DNA from: Ruminococcus sp.
GTDB lineage: Bacteria > Bacillota > Clostridia > Oscillospirales > Ruminococcaceae
Assembly: GCA_024403995.1 (NCBI GenBank)
Contig: JAKSQT010000016.1
Span: forward strand, 1-37,743
Reading direction: 5' to 3'
Length of the DNA: 37,743 bases
The notes below the pieces were generated by a model. That model worked only from the letters and a program-made list of their open reading frames with translations, made no database searches and was not told the origin of the DNA. Positions within the stretch are counted from its first letter, which is position 1, and every line of letters starts with the position of its first letter. This document shows positions 6,256 through 16,115 of the stretch, piece by piece. The position numbers and the translations under genes were made by a program.

Positions 6256-8337
6256 ATGTCAGATTTAGTAATAGTTGAGTCGCCTGCAAAGGCAAAAACA
6301 ATTCAGAAATATCTTGGTTCGGGTTATGAGGTAATTGCTTCTATGGGACATATCCGTGACCTTCCGAAATCGAAAATGGGCGTTGACAAGGAGCATGACT
6401 TCCAGCCGCAGTATACCGATATGAAGGGCAAAGAGGACGTTATCAAGGAACTGAAAAAACGTGCCAAGAAATGCGATAAGATATATCTCGCAACCGACCC
6501 TGACCGTGAGGGTGAGGCTATATCATGGCATATAGCGCAAATGCTTAAACTTGATATGAATGAAAACAACCGTGTTGCGTTCAATGAAATAACAAAAACA
6601 GGCGTTACAAACGGCATGAACGATCCGCATAAGATCGACATAGACCTCGTTAACGCTCAACAGGCAAGACGTATCCTTGACCGTCTGGTCGGATATGAAC
6701 TCAGCCCGTTCCTCTGGAAAAAGGTCAAGCGTGGACTGTCCGCAGGTCGTGTACAATCAGTCGCTGTCCGCCTTGTTGTTGACCGTGAAAACGAGATACG
6801 CAAATTCGTTCCGAAGGAGTACTGGTCTATCGATGCGACATTCACAGCTCCGTCATCACGCCGTGTATTCGATGCCGCACTCGTCGCTGTTGACGGCGAA
6901 AAGCTCGAAATACCGAACCAGACCGATGCTGACAATATCCTTAAACGTCTCGAAAATGCAGAATATTTCGTAAAATCAGTTAAAAAACGTGTTACAAAGA
7001 AACAGCCGTCGCCGCCGTTCATCACCTCGACTTTGCAGCAAGAGGCCTCCAAAAAGCTCAGTTTCGCCGCAAAACGTACCATGAAAGCCGCTCAGGAGCT
7101 TTATGAAGGTGTTGACGTTGAGGGCGTGGGTGCAGTTGGTCTTATCACCTACATGAGAACCGACAGCCTGCGTATCTCCGACGAGGCAAAAGCCGCTGCT
7201 GCCCAGTATATTGAGACTGTCTACGGCAAGGAATATCTGCCGCCAGAGCCGAGAACCTTCAAATCCAAAAGCAATGCTCAGGATGCTCACGAGGCTATAC
7301 GTCCGTCAACTCCCGACCTTACGCCGGAAAGAGTCAAGAGCAGCCTTTCCTCAGACCAGTATCGTCTCTATAAGCTTATCTGGGAGCGCTTTATAGCAAG
7401 CCAGATGGCAAATGCCCTCCTTGACACAGTTTCCGCCGATATCGAGGCAAACGGCTGTACTTTCAGAGCATCAGGCTACTCCGTCAAGTTCGACGGCTTC
7501 ATGAAGCTCTACGTTGAAACAAGCGATACCGACGAAGGCTCGAAGAAAATGCTGCCCGAACTCAAAGTGGACGACAAGCTGAAACTCAAATCCATCGCAG
7601 GAAATCAGCATTTTACACAGCCGCCTGCACGTTTTACCGAGGCTTCGCTTATCAAGGCGCTCGAAGAAAACGGCATCGGCAGACCGTCTACCTATGCACC
7701 GACTATCACCACGATTACGTCACGCCGCTACGTTGAGCACGAGGGAAAAGCCCTTAAACCGACAAATCTCGGCGAGGTCATCACTGATCTGATGAAAGAC
7801 CATTTTAATAAGATAGTTGACGCTAAATTCACCGCTGATATGGAAAATAATCTCGATGAGGTCGAAAACGGCTCAAAGGACTGGGTGAGCACTCTCCACG
7901 AATTTTACGACGATTTCTCCGAAACGCTCAAAAAAGCCGAGGAGGCTATGGACGGCAAAAGAGTGAAAGTGCCCGACGAGGAGACCGATGAAATATGCGA
8001 GCTTTGCGGCAAGAATATGGTCATCAAGTACAGCAAATACGGCAAATTCTATGCCTGCCCCGGCTTCCCTGACTGCCGCAATACAAAGAAGATCGTCGTT
8101 GAAGCCGACGGAAAATGCCCACGCTGCGGTAAACGTATGCTGCTCAAAAAATCCAAGAAGGGCAGAAGTTTCTACGGCTGCGAGGGATACCCCGACTGCA
8201 GCTTCATGACATGGAACGTCCCGACTAAGGAGGAATGCCCTCAGTGCGGAAAAAATCTCTTTACAAAGGGCGGTAAATCGGGAAAACTCGTCTGTGAAAA
8301 TGAAGGCTGCGGCTATGAAAGAGAGCTGAAAAAATGA
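6256..8337 (+). CDS. topA: DNA topoisomerase I (type IA)
   Basis: TopA relaxes negative supercoils by nicking and passing one strand. The protein is 693 aa, normal for Firmicutes. The N-terminal TOPRIM domain has VIVESPAKAKTI (Glu8) and the metal-binding TDPDREGEA (80-88). The nucleophile is Tyr299 in GLITYMRTDS. The C-terminus has three four-cysteine zinc fingers: CELCGK...CPGFPDC, CPRCGK...CEGYPDC and CPQCGK...CENEGC. It sits between dprA and trmFO, and its stop overlaps the trmFO start by 4 bp (ATGA), which suggests translational coupling. Confidence 0.98.
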   Translation: MSDLVIVESPAKAKTIQKYLGSGYEVIASMGHIRDLPKSKMGVDKEHDFQPQYTDMKGKEDVIKELKKRAKKCDKIYLATDPDREGEAISWHIAQMLKLDMNENNRVAFNEITKTGVTNGMNDPHKIDIDLVNAQQARRILDRLVGYELSPFLWKKVKRGLSAGRVQSVAVRLVVDRENEIRKFVPKEYWSIDATFTAPSSRRVFDAALVAVDGEKLEIPNQTDADNILKRLENAEYFVKSVKKRVTKKQPSPPFITSTLQQEASKKLSFAAKRTMKAAQELYEGVDVEGVGAVGLITYMRTDSLRISDEAKAAAAQYIETVYGKEYLPPEPRTFKSKSNAQDAHEAIRPSTPDLTPERVKSSLSSDQYRLYKLIWERFIASQMANALLDTVSADIEANGCTFRASGYSVKFDGFMKLYVETSDTDEGSKKMLPELKVDDKLKLKSIAGNQHFTQPPARFTEASLIKALEENGIGRPSTYAPTITTITSRRYVEHEGKALKPTNLGEVITDLMKDHFNKIVDAKFTADMENNLDEVENGSKDWVSTLHEFYDDFSETLKKAEEAMDGKRVKVPDEETDEICELCGKNMVIKYSKYGKFYACPGFPDCRNTKKIVVEADGKCPRCGKRMLLKKSKKGRSFYGCEGYPDCSFMTWNVPTKEECPQCGKNLFTKGGKSGKLVCENEGCGYERELKK

Positions 8338-9662
8338 GTCACACTGTAAGTGTTATAGGTGCGGGACTGGCAGGCTGTGAGGCAGCATGGCAGCTCGCTC
8401 AGGCAGGAATTTCCGTGAAACTCTATGAAATGAAGCCTGAAAAATATTCGCCTGCCCACAAGTACAGCGGTTTTGCGGAGCTTGTATGCTCAAATTCGCT
8501 CAAAGCCGCACGTCTTGAATCCGCCGCAGGTCTGCTCAAACATGAAATGGAAATGCTCGGTTCGCTTACTGTGCCCTGTGCCAAGGCAAATTCCGTTGAG
8601 GCTGGCGGCGCTCTTGCGGTTGACCGTGAGAAATTTTCCGATGCTGTCACCGAAAAAATCAGGTCGCATAAGAACATCGAGGTCATCGGCGGTGAGGTTA
8701 CTGAAATTCCCGAAGGTACGGTAATTATTGCCACAGGTCCGCTTACATCGGGGGCTATGGCTGAAAAAATTCGTGAGCTTTGCGGCGAGGGACTCAGTTT
8801 CTACGATGCTGCAGCTCCTATCGTGACCGCTGAAAGTCTCGATATGGACAAAGCTTTTTATGCATCACGCTATGACAGAGGTGATGCTGATTATGTAAAC
8901 TGCCCAATGAACAAAGAGGAATACCTTGAATTCCATACCGCTCTTGTCGGTGCGGAGAGGGTTCAGCTTAAAGACTTCGAGACTCACCCTTTCAGCGTTT
9001 ACGAGGGCTGTATGCCTATCGAGGAGCTTGCTTCACGTGGCGTTGATACCATGAGATTCGGCCCGATGAAGCCTGTGGGCATAGATGACCCGAAAACAGG
9101 CAGGAGACCGTATGCAGTAGTTCAGCTCCGCCGTGAAAACAGCGAGGGTACGCTTTTTAACCTTGTCGGCTTCCAGACAAACCTGAAATTCGGTGAGCAG
9201 AAACGTGTCTTTTCGATGATACCGGGACTCGGAAATGCCGAATTCATGCGGTTTGGCGTGATGCACAGGAATACATTCATAAACAGCCCGGTACTTCTGA
9301 ATTCCGACTTCTCAATGCGTGAGCACCCTGAAATTTACTTTGCAGGTCAGATAACAGGTGTTGAGGGCTATATGGAGTCGGCGGCAAGCGGCATTATCGC
9401 AGGCATGGCTTGTGCCCGAAAACTTCTGGAACTTGAACCGATTGTCCTCCCACGAGAGACAATGACAGGTGCGCTTTCAGCTTATATAAGTGACACATTC
9501 AACAACGGAAAATTCCAGCCTATGGGCGCTAATATGGGTATTCTTCCCGACATCGGACTAAAGATAAGAGATAAAAAAGAAAAATATATGGCTTATGCTG
9601 AAAGAGCCGTTGAGGCTCTCGAAAAGGAGCTGAAAAGAGTTGGCAGTGAAAGTTATTGTTGA
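8334..9662 (+). CDS. trmFO: Methylenetetrahydrofolate-tRNA uracil-5-methyltransferase (TrmFO/Gid)
   Basis: TrmFO makes 5-methyluridine at position 54 of tRNA using FAD and methylene-THF. The 442-aa product starts with the dinucleotide-binding motif VIGAGLAGCEAAW, then LYEMKP, FAELVCSNSLKA and, near the C-terminus, FAGQITGVEGYMESAASG, all hallmarks of the family. The dprA-topA-trmFO order is the one seen in Bacillus. The gene overlaps topA by 4 bp and overlaps the plsX start by 23 bp. Confidence 0.97.
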   Translation: MSHTVSVIGAGLAGCEAAWQLAQAGISVKLYEMKPEKYSPAHKYSGFAELVCSNSLKAARLESAAGLLKHEMEMLGSLTVPCAKANSVEAGGALAVDREKFSDAVTEKIRSHKNIEVIGGEVTEIPEGTVIIATGPLTSGAMAEKIRELCGEGLSFYDAAAPIVTAESLDMDKAFYASRYDRGDADYVNCPMNKEEYLEFHTALVGAERVQLKDFETHPFSVYEGCMPIEELASRGVDTMRFGPMKPVGIDDPKTGRRPYAVVQLRRENSEGTLFNLVGFQTNLKFGEQKRVFSMIPGLGNAEFMRFGVMHRNTFINSPVLLNSDFSMREHPEIYFAGQITGVEGYMESAASGIIAGMACARKLLELEPIVLPRETMTGALSAYISDTFNNGKFQPMGANMGILPDIGLKIRDKKEKYMAYAERAVEALEKELKRVGSESYC

Positions 9663-10647
9663 TGCTTTCGGAGGGGATAATGCCCCTCTGGAGGTCGTTT
9701 ACGGCTGTGCAAGAGCAGTCCGTGAGCTTGGTGTGAATATCATTCTCACAGGCAGTGAAACCAAAATTAAAAAGTGCGCCGAGGAGAATTCAATATCTCT
9801 CGACGGCATAGAAATAGTGCATACAGATGATGTTTTTGATATACATGAAGAACCGAAGGAAATTATAAAATCGGGAAAAAATTCCTCGATGGCACTCGGT
9901 CTGAGCCTTCTTGCAGAGGGTAAGGGCGATGCATTTGTCTCCGCAGGAAGTACAGGTGCTCTGGTCATGGGTGCGACCTTCATCGTCAAGCGTATCAAAG
10001 GCATTAAGCGTATCGCTCCGTCACCCGTCATGCCTGCCGCAAAGGGAAGCATTCTCCTAACCGACGCAGGCGCAAATACCGAATGCCGTCCGGAAATGCT
10101 CGTCCAGTTCGCTATGATGGGCTGTGCGTACATGGAAAAGGTCATGGGCATTCAAAATCCGAAGGTCGGACTGCTGAATATCGGCGCTGAGGAGACAAAG
10201 GGACGTGACCTTGAGATCGAGACCTATAAGCTTTTAGAGAAGTCGGGGCTGAATTTTGCAGGAAATATCGAGGCGAGAAATATGACCGACGGCGATGTTC
10301 AGGTTATCGTAACCGATGGTTTTACGGGAAATATTGCCCTTAAACTCTATGAGGGCATGGGCTCGTTCTTTGCAGGCAAGATGAAGTGGATCTTTTCGGG
10401 CGCAGGCAAGATAGGTGCACTGTTTTCAATTAAAAAAATCAATCAATTCCGTAAGCAGATGGACTACAAAGAGGTCGGCGGCTCGGCTCTCCTCGGCGTG
10501 AAAAAGCCCGTTATCAAGGCTCACGGAAGCTCCGACAGGACAGCGTTTTTCAATGCCGTAAGACAGGCAAAGAGATGCGTTGAGGGCAATGTTACAGGCG
10601 AAATCGAAGCCTATGTTGCTAAACTTGCCGCTGATGAAAAGGAGTAA
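9640..10647 (+). CDS. plsX: Phosphate acyltransferase PlsX
   Basis: PlsX converts acyl-ACP to acyl-phosphate, the donor for PlsY in phospholipid synthesis. The product is 335 aa and begins AVKVIVDAFGGDNAP; it has VSAGSTGALVMGA, LTDAGANTECRPEMLVQFA, LLNIGAEETKG and VIVTDGFTGNIALK. The start is TTG at 9640, placed by AGGAG at 9625-9629; GTG at 9646 is the alternative. The gene begins inside the end of trmFO, so translation is probably coupled. plsX sits directly before rnc; the fabD, fabG and acpP genes often found in between are absent. Confidence 0.97.
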   Translation: MAVKVIVDAFGGDNAPLEVVYGCARAVRELGVNIILTGSETKIKKCAEENSISLDGIEIVHTDDVFDIHEEPKEIIKSGKNSSMALGLSLLAEGKGDAFVSAGSTGALVMGATFIVKRIKGIKRIAPSPVMPAAKGSILLTDAGANTECRPEMLVQFAMMGCAYMEKVMGIQNPKVGLLNIGAEETKGRDLEIETYKLLEKSGLNFAGNIEARNMTDGDVQVIVTDGFTGNIALKLYEGMGSFFAGKMKWIFSGAGKIGALFSIKKINQFRKQMDYKEVGGSALLGVKKPVIKAHGSSDRTAFFNAVRQAKRCVEGNVTGEIEAYVAKLAADEKE

Positions 10648-10650
10648 AAA

Positions 10651-11340
10651 ATGAAAAAAATCGAAGAATTTGAGCAGATCATCGGCTATACATTCAAGGA
10701 TAAGGAGCTTATCCACCATGCGCTGTCCCATTCGTCGTATGCCAACGAGAGAAAACGTGCGAACGGCAGCAACGAGAGACTGGAATTTCTCGGTGACAGC
10801 GTGCTTTCCATCGTAGTTTCGGACTATCTCTACAAAAATCTCAACGTGCCCGAGGGTGACCTCACAAAGCTCCGTGCATCGCTCGTCTGCGAAAAATCCC
10901 TCCACGTTTTTGCAAAGAAGATACAGCTCGGTGAATTTCTTCTTCTTGGAAAAGGCGAGGAAAATACAGGCGGCAGAGAGCGGCCGTCCATTCTTGCCGA
11001 TGCTTTCGAGGCTGTTATCGCCGCAATTTACCTTGACGGCGGCATGGCTCCGGCTGCAAAGCATATCCTGCGCTTCATGCCGGAGGATATCAAAGTGTCC
11101 AAAAAGCCTGTTTTCGACGATTTCAAGACGCTTTTGCAGGAAATCGTCCAGAAAAATCCCGAGGAAAAGGTGGAATATGTCCTCATCGGTGAGGAAGGTC
11201 CCGACCATAACAAGCGCTTTGTCGTTGAGGTGTGCCTGAATTCGCAGGTCATCGGCAAGGGCAAGGGCAAAAGCAAGAAGGAAGCCGAACAGCTTGCCGC
11301 AAAGGAAGCGCTCGAACTTATGGGCTATGAAACACAGTAA
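10651..11340 (+). CDS. rnc: Ribonuclease III
   Basis: RNase III cleaves double-stranded RNA, including rRNA precursors. The 229-aa protein has the signature NERLEFLGDSVL (41-52; Glu45 and Asp49 are catalytic) and a second acidic pair, Asp117 and Glu120, in SILADAFEA. A C-terminal double-stranded-RNA-binding domain follows (about 157-226), ending with GKGKSKKEAEQLAAKEAL. It starts 3 nt after plsX and lies upstream of smc and ftsY, a conserved Firmicutes neighbourhood. Confidence 0.98.
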   Translation: MKKIEEFEQIIGYTFKDKELIHHALSHSSYANERKRANGSNERLEFLGDSVLSIVVSDYLYKNLNVPEGDLTKLRASLVCEKSLHVFAKKIQLGEFLLLGKGEENTGGRERPSILADAFEAVIAAIYLDGGMAPAAKHILRFMPEDIKVSKKPVFDDFKTLLQEIVQKNPEEKVEYVLIGEEGPDHNKRFVVEVCLNSQVIGKGKGKSKKEAEQLAAKEALELMGYETQ

Positions 11341-12316
11341 TATCTCGATTTATATACCGCACGTCGGCTGTCCGCATATGTGCAGTTTCTGCAACCAGAA
11401 TACCATCAGCGGTGCGGAGCATCTTCCTGACGGCGATGAGGTGCGTGATATCTGCCGCAGGGCACTTGCAGAGGTGAGTTCGCCCGAAAATACCGAAATA
11501 GCGTTCTTTGGCGGCAGTTTTACGGCTATTCCCCGTGATTATATGCTTGAACTGCTGACCGCCGCTTCGGAGTTTGTGGGTGAAGGAAAATTCAGCGGCA
11601 TCCGCTGTTCCACACGTCCCGACTGTATTGACGGCGAGGTGCTCGGAATACTGAAAAAGTACGGTGTTTCGGCAATTGAGCTTGGGGCACAGTCCATGAA
11701 TGACACTGTTCTTGCTGCAAATGAGCGTGGCCATTCGGCGGCTGATGTGGTGAATGCGAGCCGCCTTATCCGTGAGTACGGTTTTGAGCTTGGCTTGCAG
11801 ATGATGACCGGACTCTATATGAGCAGTATTGATGATGATATGGATACTGCCCGGAAAATAGCCGGAATTAAGCCTGATACAGTTCGTATTTACCCTGTTG
11901 TCGTGCTGAAAAATACTAAACTTGGTCAGCTTTTTATTGACGGCAAGTACGATATGATACCGCTTGACGATATGGTGCGGTTCTGTGCCGAACTGATGAT
12001 TTTCTTCGGTAATTCGGGGATAAACGTCATAAAGTGCGGTCTCCATGCCTCTGAATTTGTGGAGACGGATATGGTCGCAGGCTACTATCATCCTGCATTC
12101 CGTGAACTGTGCGAGATGTATATTTATCGCCGTGAAATAGCCGAAAAGTGCGAGGGTATCAGCGGTGATGCGACGATTGAGGTGTGCCCGAAATGCATCA
12201 GCAAAGCGGTCGGACAGAAAAAGGCAAATGTTCTTTATTTTAAGGATAAAGGTATTAACATAAAAATTGTCGGAAATGACGAGGTTCCGATTTATAAATG
12301 CAGGCTGCGTAGTTAA
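11327..12316 (+). CDS. Radical SAM protein, Elp3-like, without acetyltransferase domain
   Basis: The 329-aa product has Cys15, Cys19 and Cys22 in VGCPHMCSFCNQ, a CX3CX2C cluster that would bind the 4Fe-4S of a radical SAM enzyme. FFGGSFTAIP (SAM-binding GGE-like region) and ELGAQSMND follow. The sequence resembles the catalytic half of Elp3-type proteins, but the GNAT acetyltransferase domain of true Elp3 is missing. Short proteins of this type are often found near rnc and smc in Clostridia. The substrate is unknown; tRNA modification is a guess from the family. The start at 11327 overlaps rnc by 14 bp; the Shine-Dalgarno is weak, so translational coupling is likely. Confidence 0.85.
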   Translation: MKHSNISIYIPHVGCPHMCSFCNQNTISGAEHLPDGDEVRDICRRALAEVSSPENTEIAFFGGSFTAIPRDYMLELLTAASEFVGEGKFSGIRCSTRPDCIDGEVLGILKKYGVSAIELGAQSMNDTVLAANERGHSAADVVNASRLIREYGFELGLQMMTGLYMSSIDDDMDTARKIAGIKPDTVRIYPVVVLKNTKLGQLFIDGKYDMIPLDDMVRFCAELMIFFGNSGINVIKCGLHASEFVETDMVAGYYHPAFRELCEMYIYRREIAEKCEGISGDATIEVCPKCISKAVGQKKANVLYFKDKGINIKIVGNDEVPIYKCRLRS

Positions 12317-12520
12317 AAAGGGCGAAGCCCATACTGCGGTGGTCTGGGGAGCTGCACACTCCTCAGCCGAGGGTGGGGCAGAGGAGAGTCCGTAAACCAT
12401 TGCTTCGCTCGGTTTACTGCTTTTCAGGGAAACTCCGTTTCCTTCGTACACCACTTGCCAAAGAGGTCTGCACCTTTCTGGACTCCGGTGTATATGGCTA
12501 TGACGTTTATTATATTTTTT
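12317..12520 (+). other. Hairpin-rich spacer upstream of smc
   Basis: About 200 bp with no credible gene. It is GC-richer than other spacers and full of short inverted repeats: GGGCGAAGCCC just after the preceding stop, CTCCTC...GAGGAG at about 12358-12386, GTAAACC (12392-12398) with GGTTTAC (12411-12417), and GGGAAAC/GTTTCC at about 12427-12442. No T-run makes an obvious terminator. It could be a decayed repeat element or a structured leader for smc. Confidence 0.4.
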
Positions 12521-12532
12521 GGAGGTGAGCGA

Positions 12533-15500
12533 TTGTACCTTAAATCACTGGAAATACAGGGCTTTAAGTCCTTTCCCGATAAAATAGGTCTGACCTTTGA
12601 CAAAGGTCTGACGGCGGTAGTCGGACCTAACGGCAGCGGAAAAAGTAATATCGGCGACTCGGTGCGCTGGGTTCTCGGAGAGCAGTCTACCAAGACTCTC
12701 AGAGGAAACAAAATGGAGGACGTTATTTTTTCCGGTACTGTTGCAAGAAAACCTATGGGATTTGCCGCTGTTACGCTGAATATCGACAATTCAGACAAGA
12801 CTCTCCCTGACCTCGGGGAGGAGGTAGCTGTCACAAGAAAACTCTACCGAAGCGGCGAGAGCGAGTATATGATAAACGGAAAATCCTGCCGTCTGAAGGA
12901 CATTAACGAGCTTTTCATGGATACAGGTCTCGGACGTGACGGTTACTCTATTATAGGTCAGGGACGTATCGCTGAAATTGTAGGTGCAAAAAGCAACGAA
13001 AGGCGTGATATTTTCGAGGAAGCCGCAGGTATCTCGAAATTCCGCTATAAAAAGGTCGAGGCTGAACGCAAGCTTACTGCCGCACAGGAAAATCTCGTCC
13101 GTCTCACCGATATTTTAGCTGAACTTGAAAGCCGCATCGGGCCGCTGAAAACTCAGTCCGAAAAGGCTCAGAAGTTCGTGAAACTGGCTGAACAGCGCAA
13201 AAAACTGGAGATTTCCGTGTGGGTGAATCGTCTTGATGAGCTTAAATCAAAGCTTGCTTCGCTCGACGAAAAAATTCTCATCAGCCGCAACGAATACGAA
13301 AATGTTGAGAATGACATTCAGCGTGAGGAGCAGAAAATTCAGGACGCCATCCGAAAAATGCAGGAAAGTACCATAAAACAGGACGAGATACGCAAAAAAA
13401 TGCTTGAGGAGGAGCAGTCCGCCTCGGATATGAAGTCGGAGATCGCCGTTTTTGAGAACGATATCCGCCATTGTAATGAGGCTATCGAAACTGCACGGCA
13501 GAATATCTCGGATGCCGACGGCGTGAGAAAAAAGCTCGAAAAAGAGCGTAAAACTGCCGAAAATAAAATATCAGAACTTGAAAATAAGCGTTCTGAACTT
13601 GAAAAAATCATCGCTCAGACAGAACAGGAATTTGCCGATGCAGAGGCTGAAAACGCTGAACTTGGCGAAAATGCTGACAAAACAGGCAGTGAAGTAAACA
13701 GTTTATACATTAAACAAAGTGAATATAAATTTGCTTGTGAATCCGCTGAAAAAACCATCGCAGAACAGCGCCGCAAGCTTGAAGAATTGCAGGAAAATAA
13801 CTCCGATATCGGCAAAAAACTTGAAGAATATCAGAACCGGTCCGCCGAAAATCAGGAGGCACTCAGGCTGAATTCCGAGAATGCCCAGTCGCTCGCAAAC
13901 AAGCTCAGCGGCATGGAAAAACTCTGCAAATCACGCAGAGAAAGCTTTGAACAGGCAAAAAATGAGTTTGAGAAGGTAATCTATGAGCTGAAGGACAGAC
14001 AGCAGAGACGAAAGATCCTCAGCGACCTCGAAAACAATATGGAAGGCTTCACGGGCAGTGTCAAGCAAGTCCTCAAAGCCGCAAAACAGGGCAGACTCGG
14101 CGGAATTTTGGGTACTGTCGCCCAGAATATCGGCGTTGAACAGCAGTATGCCGTTGCCGTGGAGACAGCTCTCGGCGGCGCTATGCAGAATATCATCGTC
14201 GAAAATGAGGACATCGCAAAACGCTGTATCCGCTTCCTCAAGGAGCAGAAGGGCGGACGTGCGACTTTTCTTCCGATAACCTCTGTAAAAGGCTATGAAT
14301 TGCGTGAAAACGGGCTTGAAAACTGCGAGGGCTTTGTGGCAAATGCAAGCCGCATCGTAACATATGACAGCAAATTCAGCGGCATTATCGCCTCGCTTTT
14401 AGGACGTATCGTAATTGCCGAGGATATCGATTCTGCCACTGTTATAGCCAAAAAATACGGCTACAAATTCAAGATAGTAACTCTCGACGGTCAGGTCATC
14501 AACGCAGGCGGTTCGTTCACCGGCGGTTCGGCTCAGCGCTCAGGCGGCATTATCACTCGTAAGAACGAGATCGATGTGCTTGATGCGGAAATTGCCGAAT
14601 TATCGAAGAAAAAGGACGTTCTCAGCGCAAATTCCGAAAAGCTCCGTGCCGAAAGTACTAAGCTCAGCTACGACACCGAATCGCTGAAAGAGGAGATAAG
14701 CCGCTGTGATGCCGAGAAAATAAGGCTCAATGCAGAGCTTTCAAGCCTTGCGTCACTTATTGAGCAGATGTCCGCACAGTCCGAAAATTCGGGAAAACTC
14801 GTAGATGATGCGATGCAGACCATTGCTCAGTCTCAGCAGACTATTGCCGATTCCGAAAAGGCTCTGGCTGACGTTGAAAAGCAGATCGTCGATGCAGAGC
14901 TGAAGATCGCTCAGAGCAACGAGATACGTGAAAAGCTACGTCTGAAACGTGCCGGACTTTCGGAAAAACTATCGGGTCTCAAAATTCGTGGAATGGAGCT
15001 TGCAAAGGATATTCAGGCTCAGGAAGGCGAAATTTCCCATGCAGAGCGCAGTCTCGAAGAACTGAAATACAGCGGTCACCGCTATGAGGAGGACATCTTC
15101 CGCCAGAAGGAGATAATTTCGGAGAAAGAAGCCGCAATTGCCGATATTAAGGCAAAACTCGACAGCTTCAAGGGCAATGTGAAAGCCTATAACGATGAGA
15201 TAACCAGATATCAGACTGTCCACACAGAGCAGACACGTCTTGTCAATGAGATGCAAAAAGGCCTCAAGGAGATAAACGTTGCAAAGGAAAAGCTCTCGGC
15301 TGAGATAACAAGGCTCGATGAACGCCGTGAAGCGGTTCTTCATGAGTCCGACGGCATTATACATCAGCTCTCGGAGACATATCAGCTCACACGTTCAGAG
15401 GCTGTTCAGCTTGCAGATAAGCTTGATGATGTGTCCGCAGCACAGAGACAGCTTGCGGAAGTTAAAAACAGCATCCGTGCCCTCGGAAGCGTCAATGTCG

Positions 15501-16105
15501 ATGCTATCGAGGAGTACCGTGAGGTGTCAGAGCGATATGAATTCATGTCCGCACAGATCGAGGATGTCAGAAAATCCAAGAGCGAACTTGAACGCATAAT
15601 CGTTGACCTTACAGGTGAAATGTGCCGAATTTTCGCAGAAAGTTTCCGCAGGATAAATTCAAACTTCAAGGAGATCTTCGTGGAGCTTTTCGGCGGCGGT
15701 TCGGCTGAACTCATCCTGACTGAGCCTGATAATGTACTTGAATCGGGTATTGAAATAAGCGTTGCTCCTCCCGGAAAGGTCATAAAAAACCTTATTTCCC
15801 TTTCGGGCGGCGAGCAGTCTTTCGTGGCAATTGCCATATATTTCGCTATTTTACGCCTTCGTCCCGCACCGTTCTGTATCCTTGACGAGATAGATGCGGC
15901 GCTTGACGAGGTCAATGTAAGAAAATATGCACAATATCTTAAAAATTTTACCGACACTACTCAGTTTGTCCTTGTAACTCACCGACGCAGTGCAATGGAG
16001 GAAGCTAATGTCCTCTACGGCGTTACCATGCAGGAGGACGGTATTTCCAAGCTCCTGAAAATGGAACAGGTGGACTTCCAGGGCGAGGCTGAATCTGAAA
16101 CTTAG
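12533..16105 (+). CDS. smc: Chromosome segregation protein SMC
   Basis: SMC dimers with ScpA and ScpB organise and segregate the chromosome. The 1190-aa protein has Walker A GPNGSGKSN at about 31-39, a long coiled coil, a hinge (about 500-660, with GILGTVAQNIGVEQQYAVAV and GRATFLP), a second coiled coil, then the ABC signature LSGGEQS and Walker B FCILDEIDAALDE (about 1114-1126). The signature reads LSGGEQS rather than the common LSGGERA. The start is TTG at 12533 behind GGAGGTGA (12521-12528); the longer reading adds 26 non-homologous residues. It is followed closely by ftsY, as in Bacillus. Confidence 0.97.
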   Translation: MYLKSLEIQGFKSFPDKIGLTFDKGLTAVVGPNGSGKSNIGDSVRWVLGEQSTKTLRGNKMEDVIFSGTVARKPMGFAAVTLNIDNSDKTLPDLGEEVAVTRKLYRSGESEYMINGKSCRLKDINELFMDTGLGRDGYSIIGQGRIAEIVGAKSNERRDIFEEAAGISKFRYKKVEAERKLTAAQENLVRLTDILAELESRIGPLKTQSEKAQKFVKLAEQRKKLEISVWVNRLDELKSKLASLDEKILISRNEYENVENDIQREEQKIQDAIRKMQESTIKQDEIRKKMLEEEQSASDMKSEIAVFENDIRHCNEAIETARQNISDADGVRKKLEKERKTAENKISELENKRSELEKIIAQTEQEFADAEAENAELGENADKTGSEVNSLYIKQSEYKFACESAEKTIAEQRRKLEELQENNSDIGKKLEEYQNRSAENQEALRLNSENAQSLANKLSGMEKLCKSRRESFEQAKNEFEKVIYELKDRQQRRKILSDLENNMEGFTGSVKQVLKAAKQGRLGGILGTVAQNIGVEQQYAVAVETALGGAMQNIIVENEDIAKRCIRFLKEQKGGRATFLPITSVKGYELRENGLENCEGFVANASRIVTYDSKFSGIIASLLGRIVIAEDIDSATVIAKKYGYKFKIVTLDGQVINAGGSFTGGSAQRSGGIITRKNEIDVLDAEIAELSKKKDVLSANSEKLRAESTKLSYDTESLKEEISRCDAEKIRLNAELSSLASLIEQMSAQSENSGKLVDDAMQTIAQSQQTIADSEKALADVEKQIVDAELKIAQSNEIREKLRLKRAGLSEKLSGLKIRGMELAKDIQAQEGEISHAERSLEELKYSGHRYEEDIFRQKEIISEKEAAIADIKAKLDSFKGNVKAYNDEITRYQTVHTEQTRLVNEMQKGLKEINVAKEKLSAEITRLDERREAVLHESDGIIHQLSETYQLTRSEAVQLADKLDDVSAAQRQLAEVKNSIRALGSVNVDAIEEYREVSERYEFMSAQIEDVRKSKSELERIIVDLTGEMCRIFAESFRRINSNFKEIFVELFGGGSAELILTEPDNVLESGIEISVAPPGKVIKNLISLSGGEQSFVAIAIYFAILRLRPAPFCILDEIDAALDEVNVRKYAQYLKNFTDTTQFVLVTHRRSAMEEANVLYGVTMQEDGISKLLKMEQVDFQGEAESET

Positions 16106-16115
16106 GAGGATAATT

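Noticed and set aside
11318-12454. 378-aa minus-strand ORF over the radical SAM gene
   Set aside because: The plus strand encodes a recognised family with correct motifs; the antisense protein resembles nothing.
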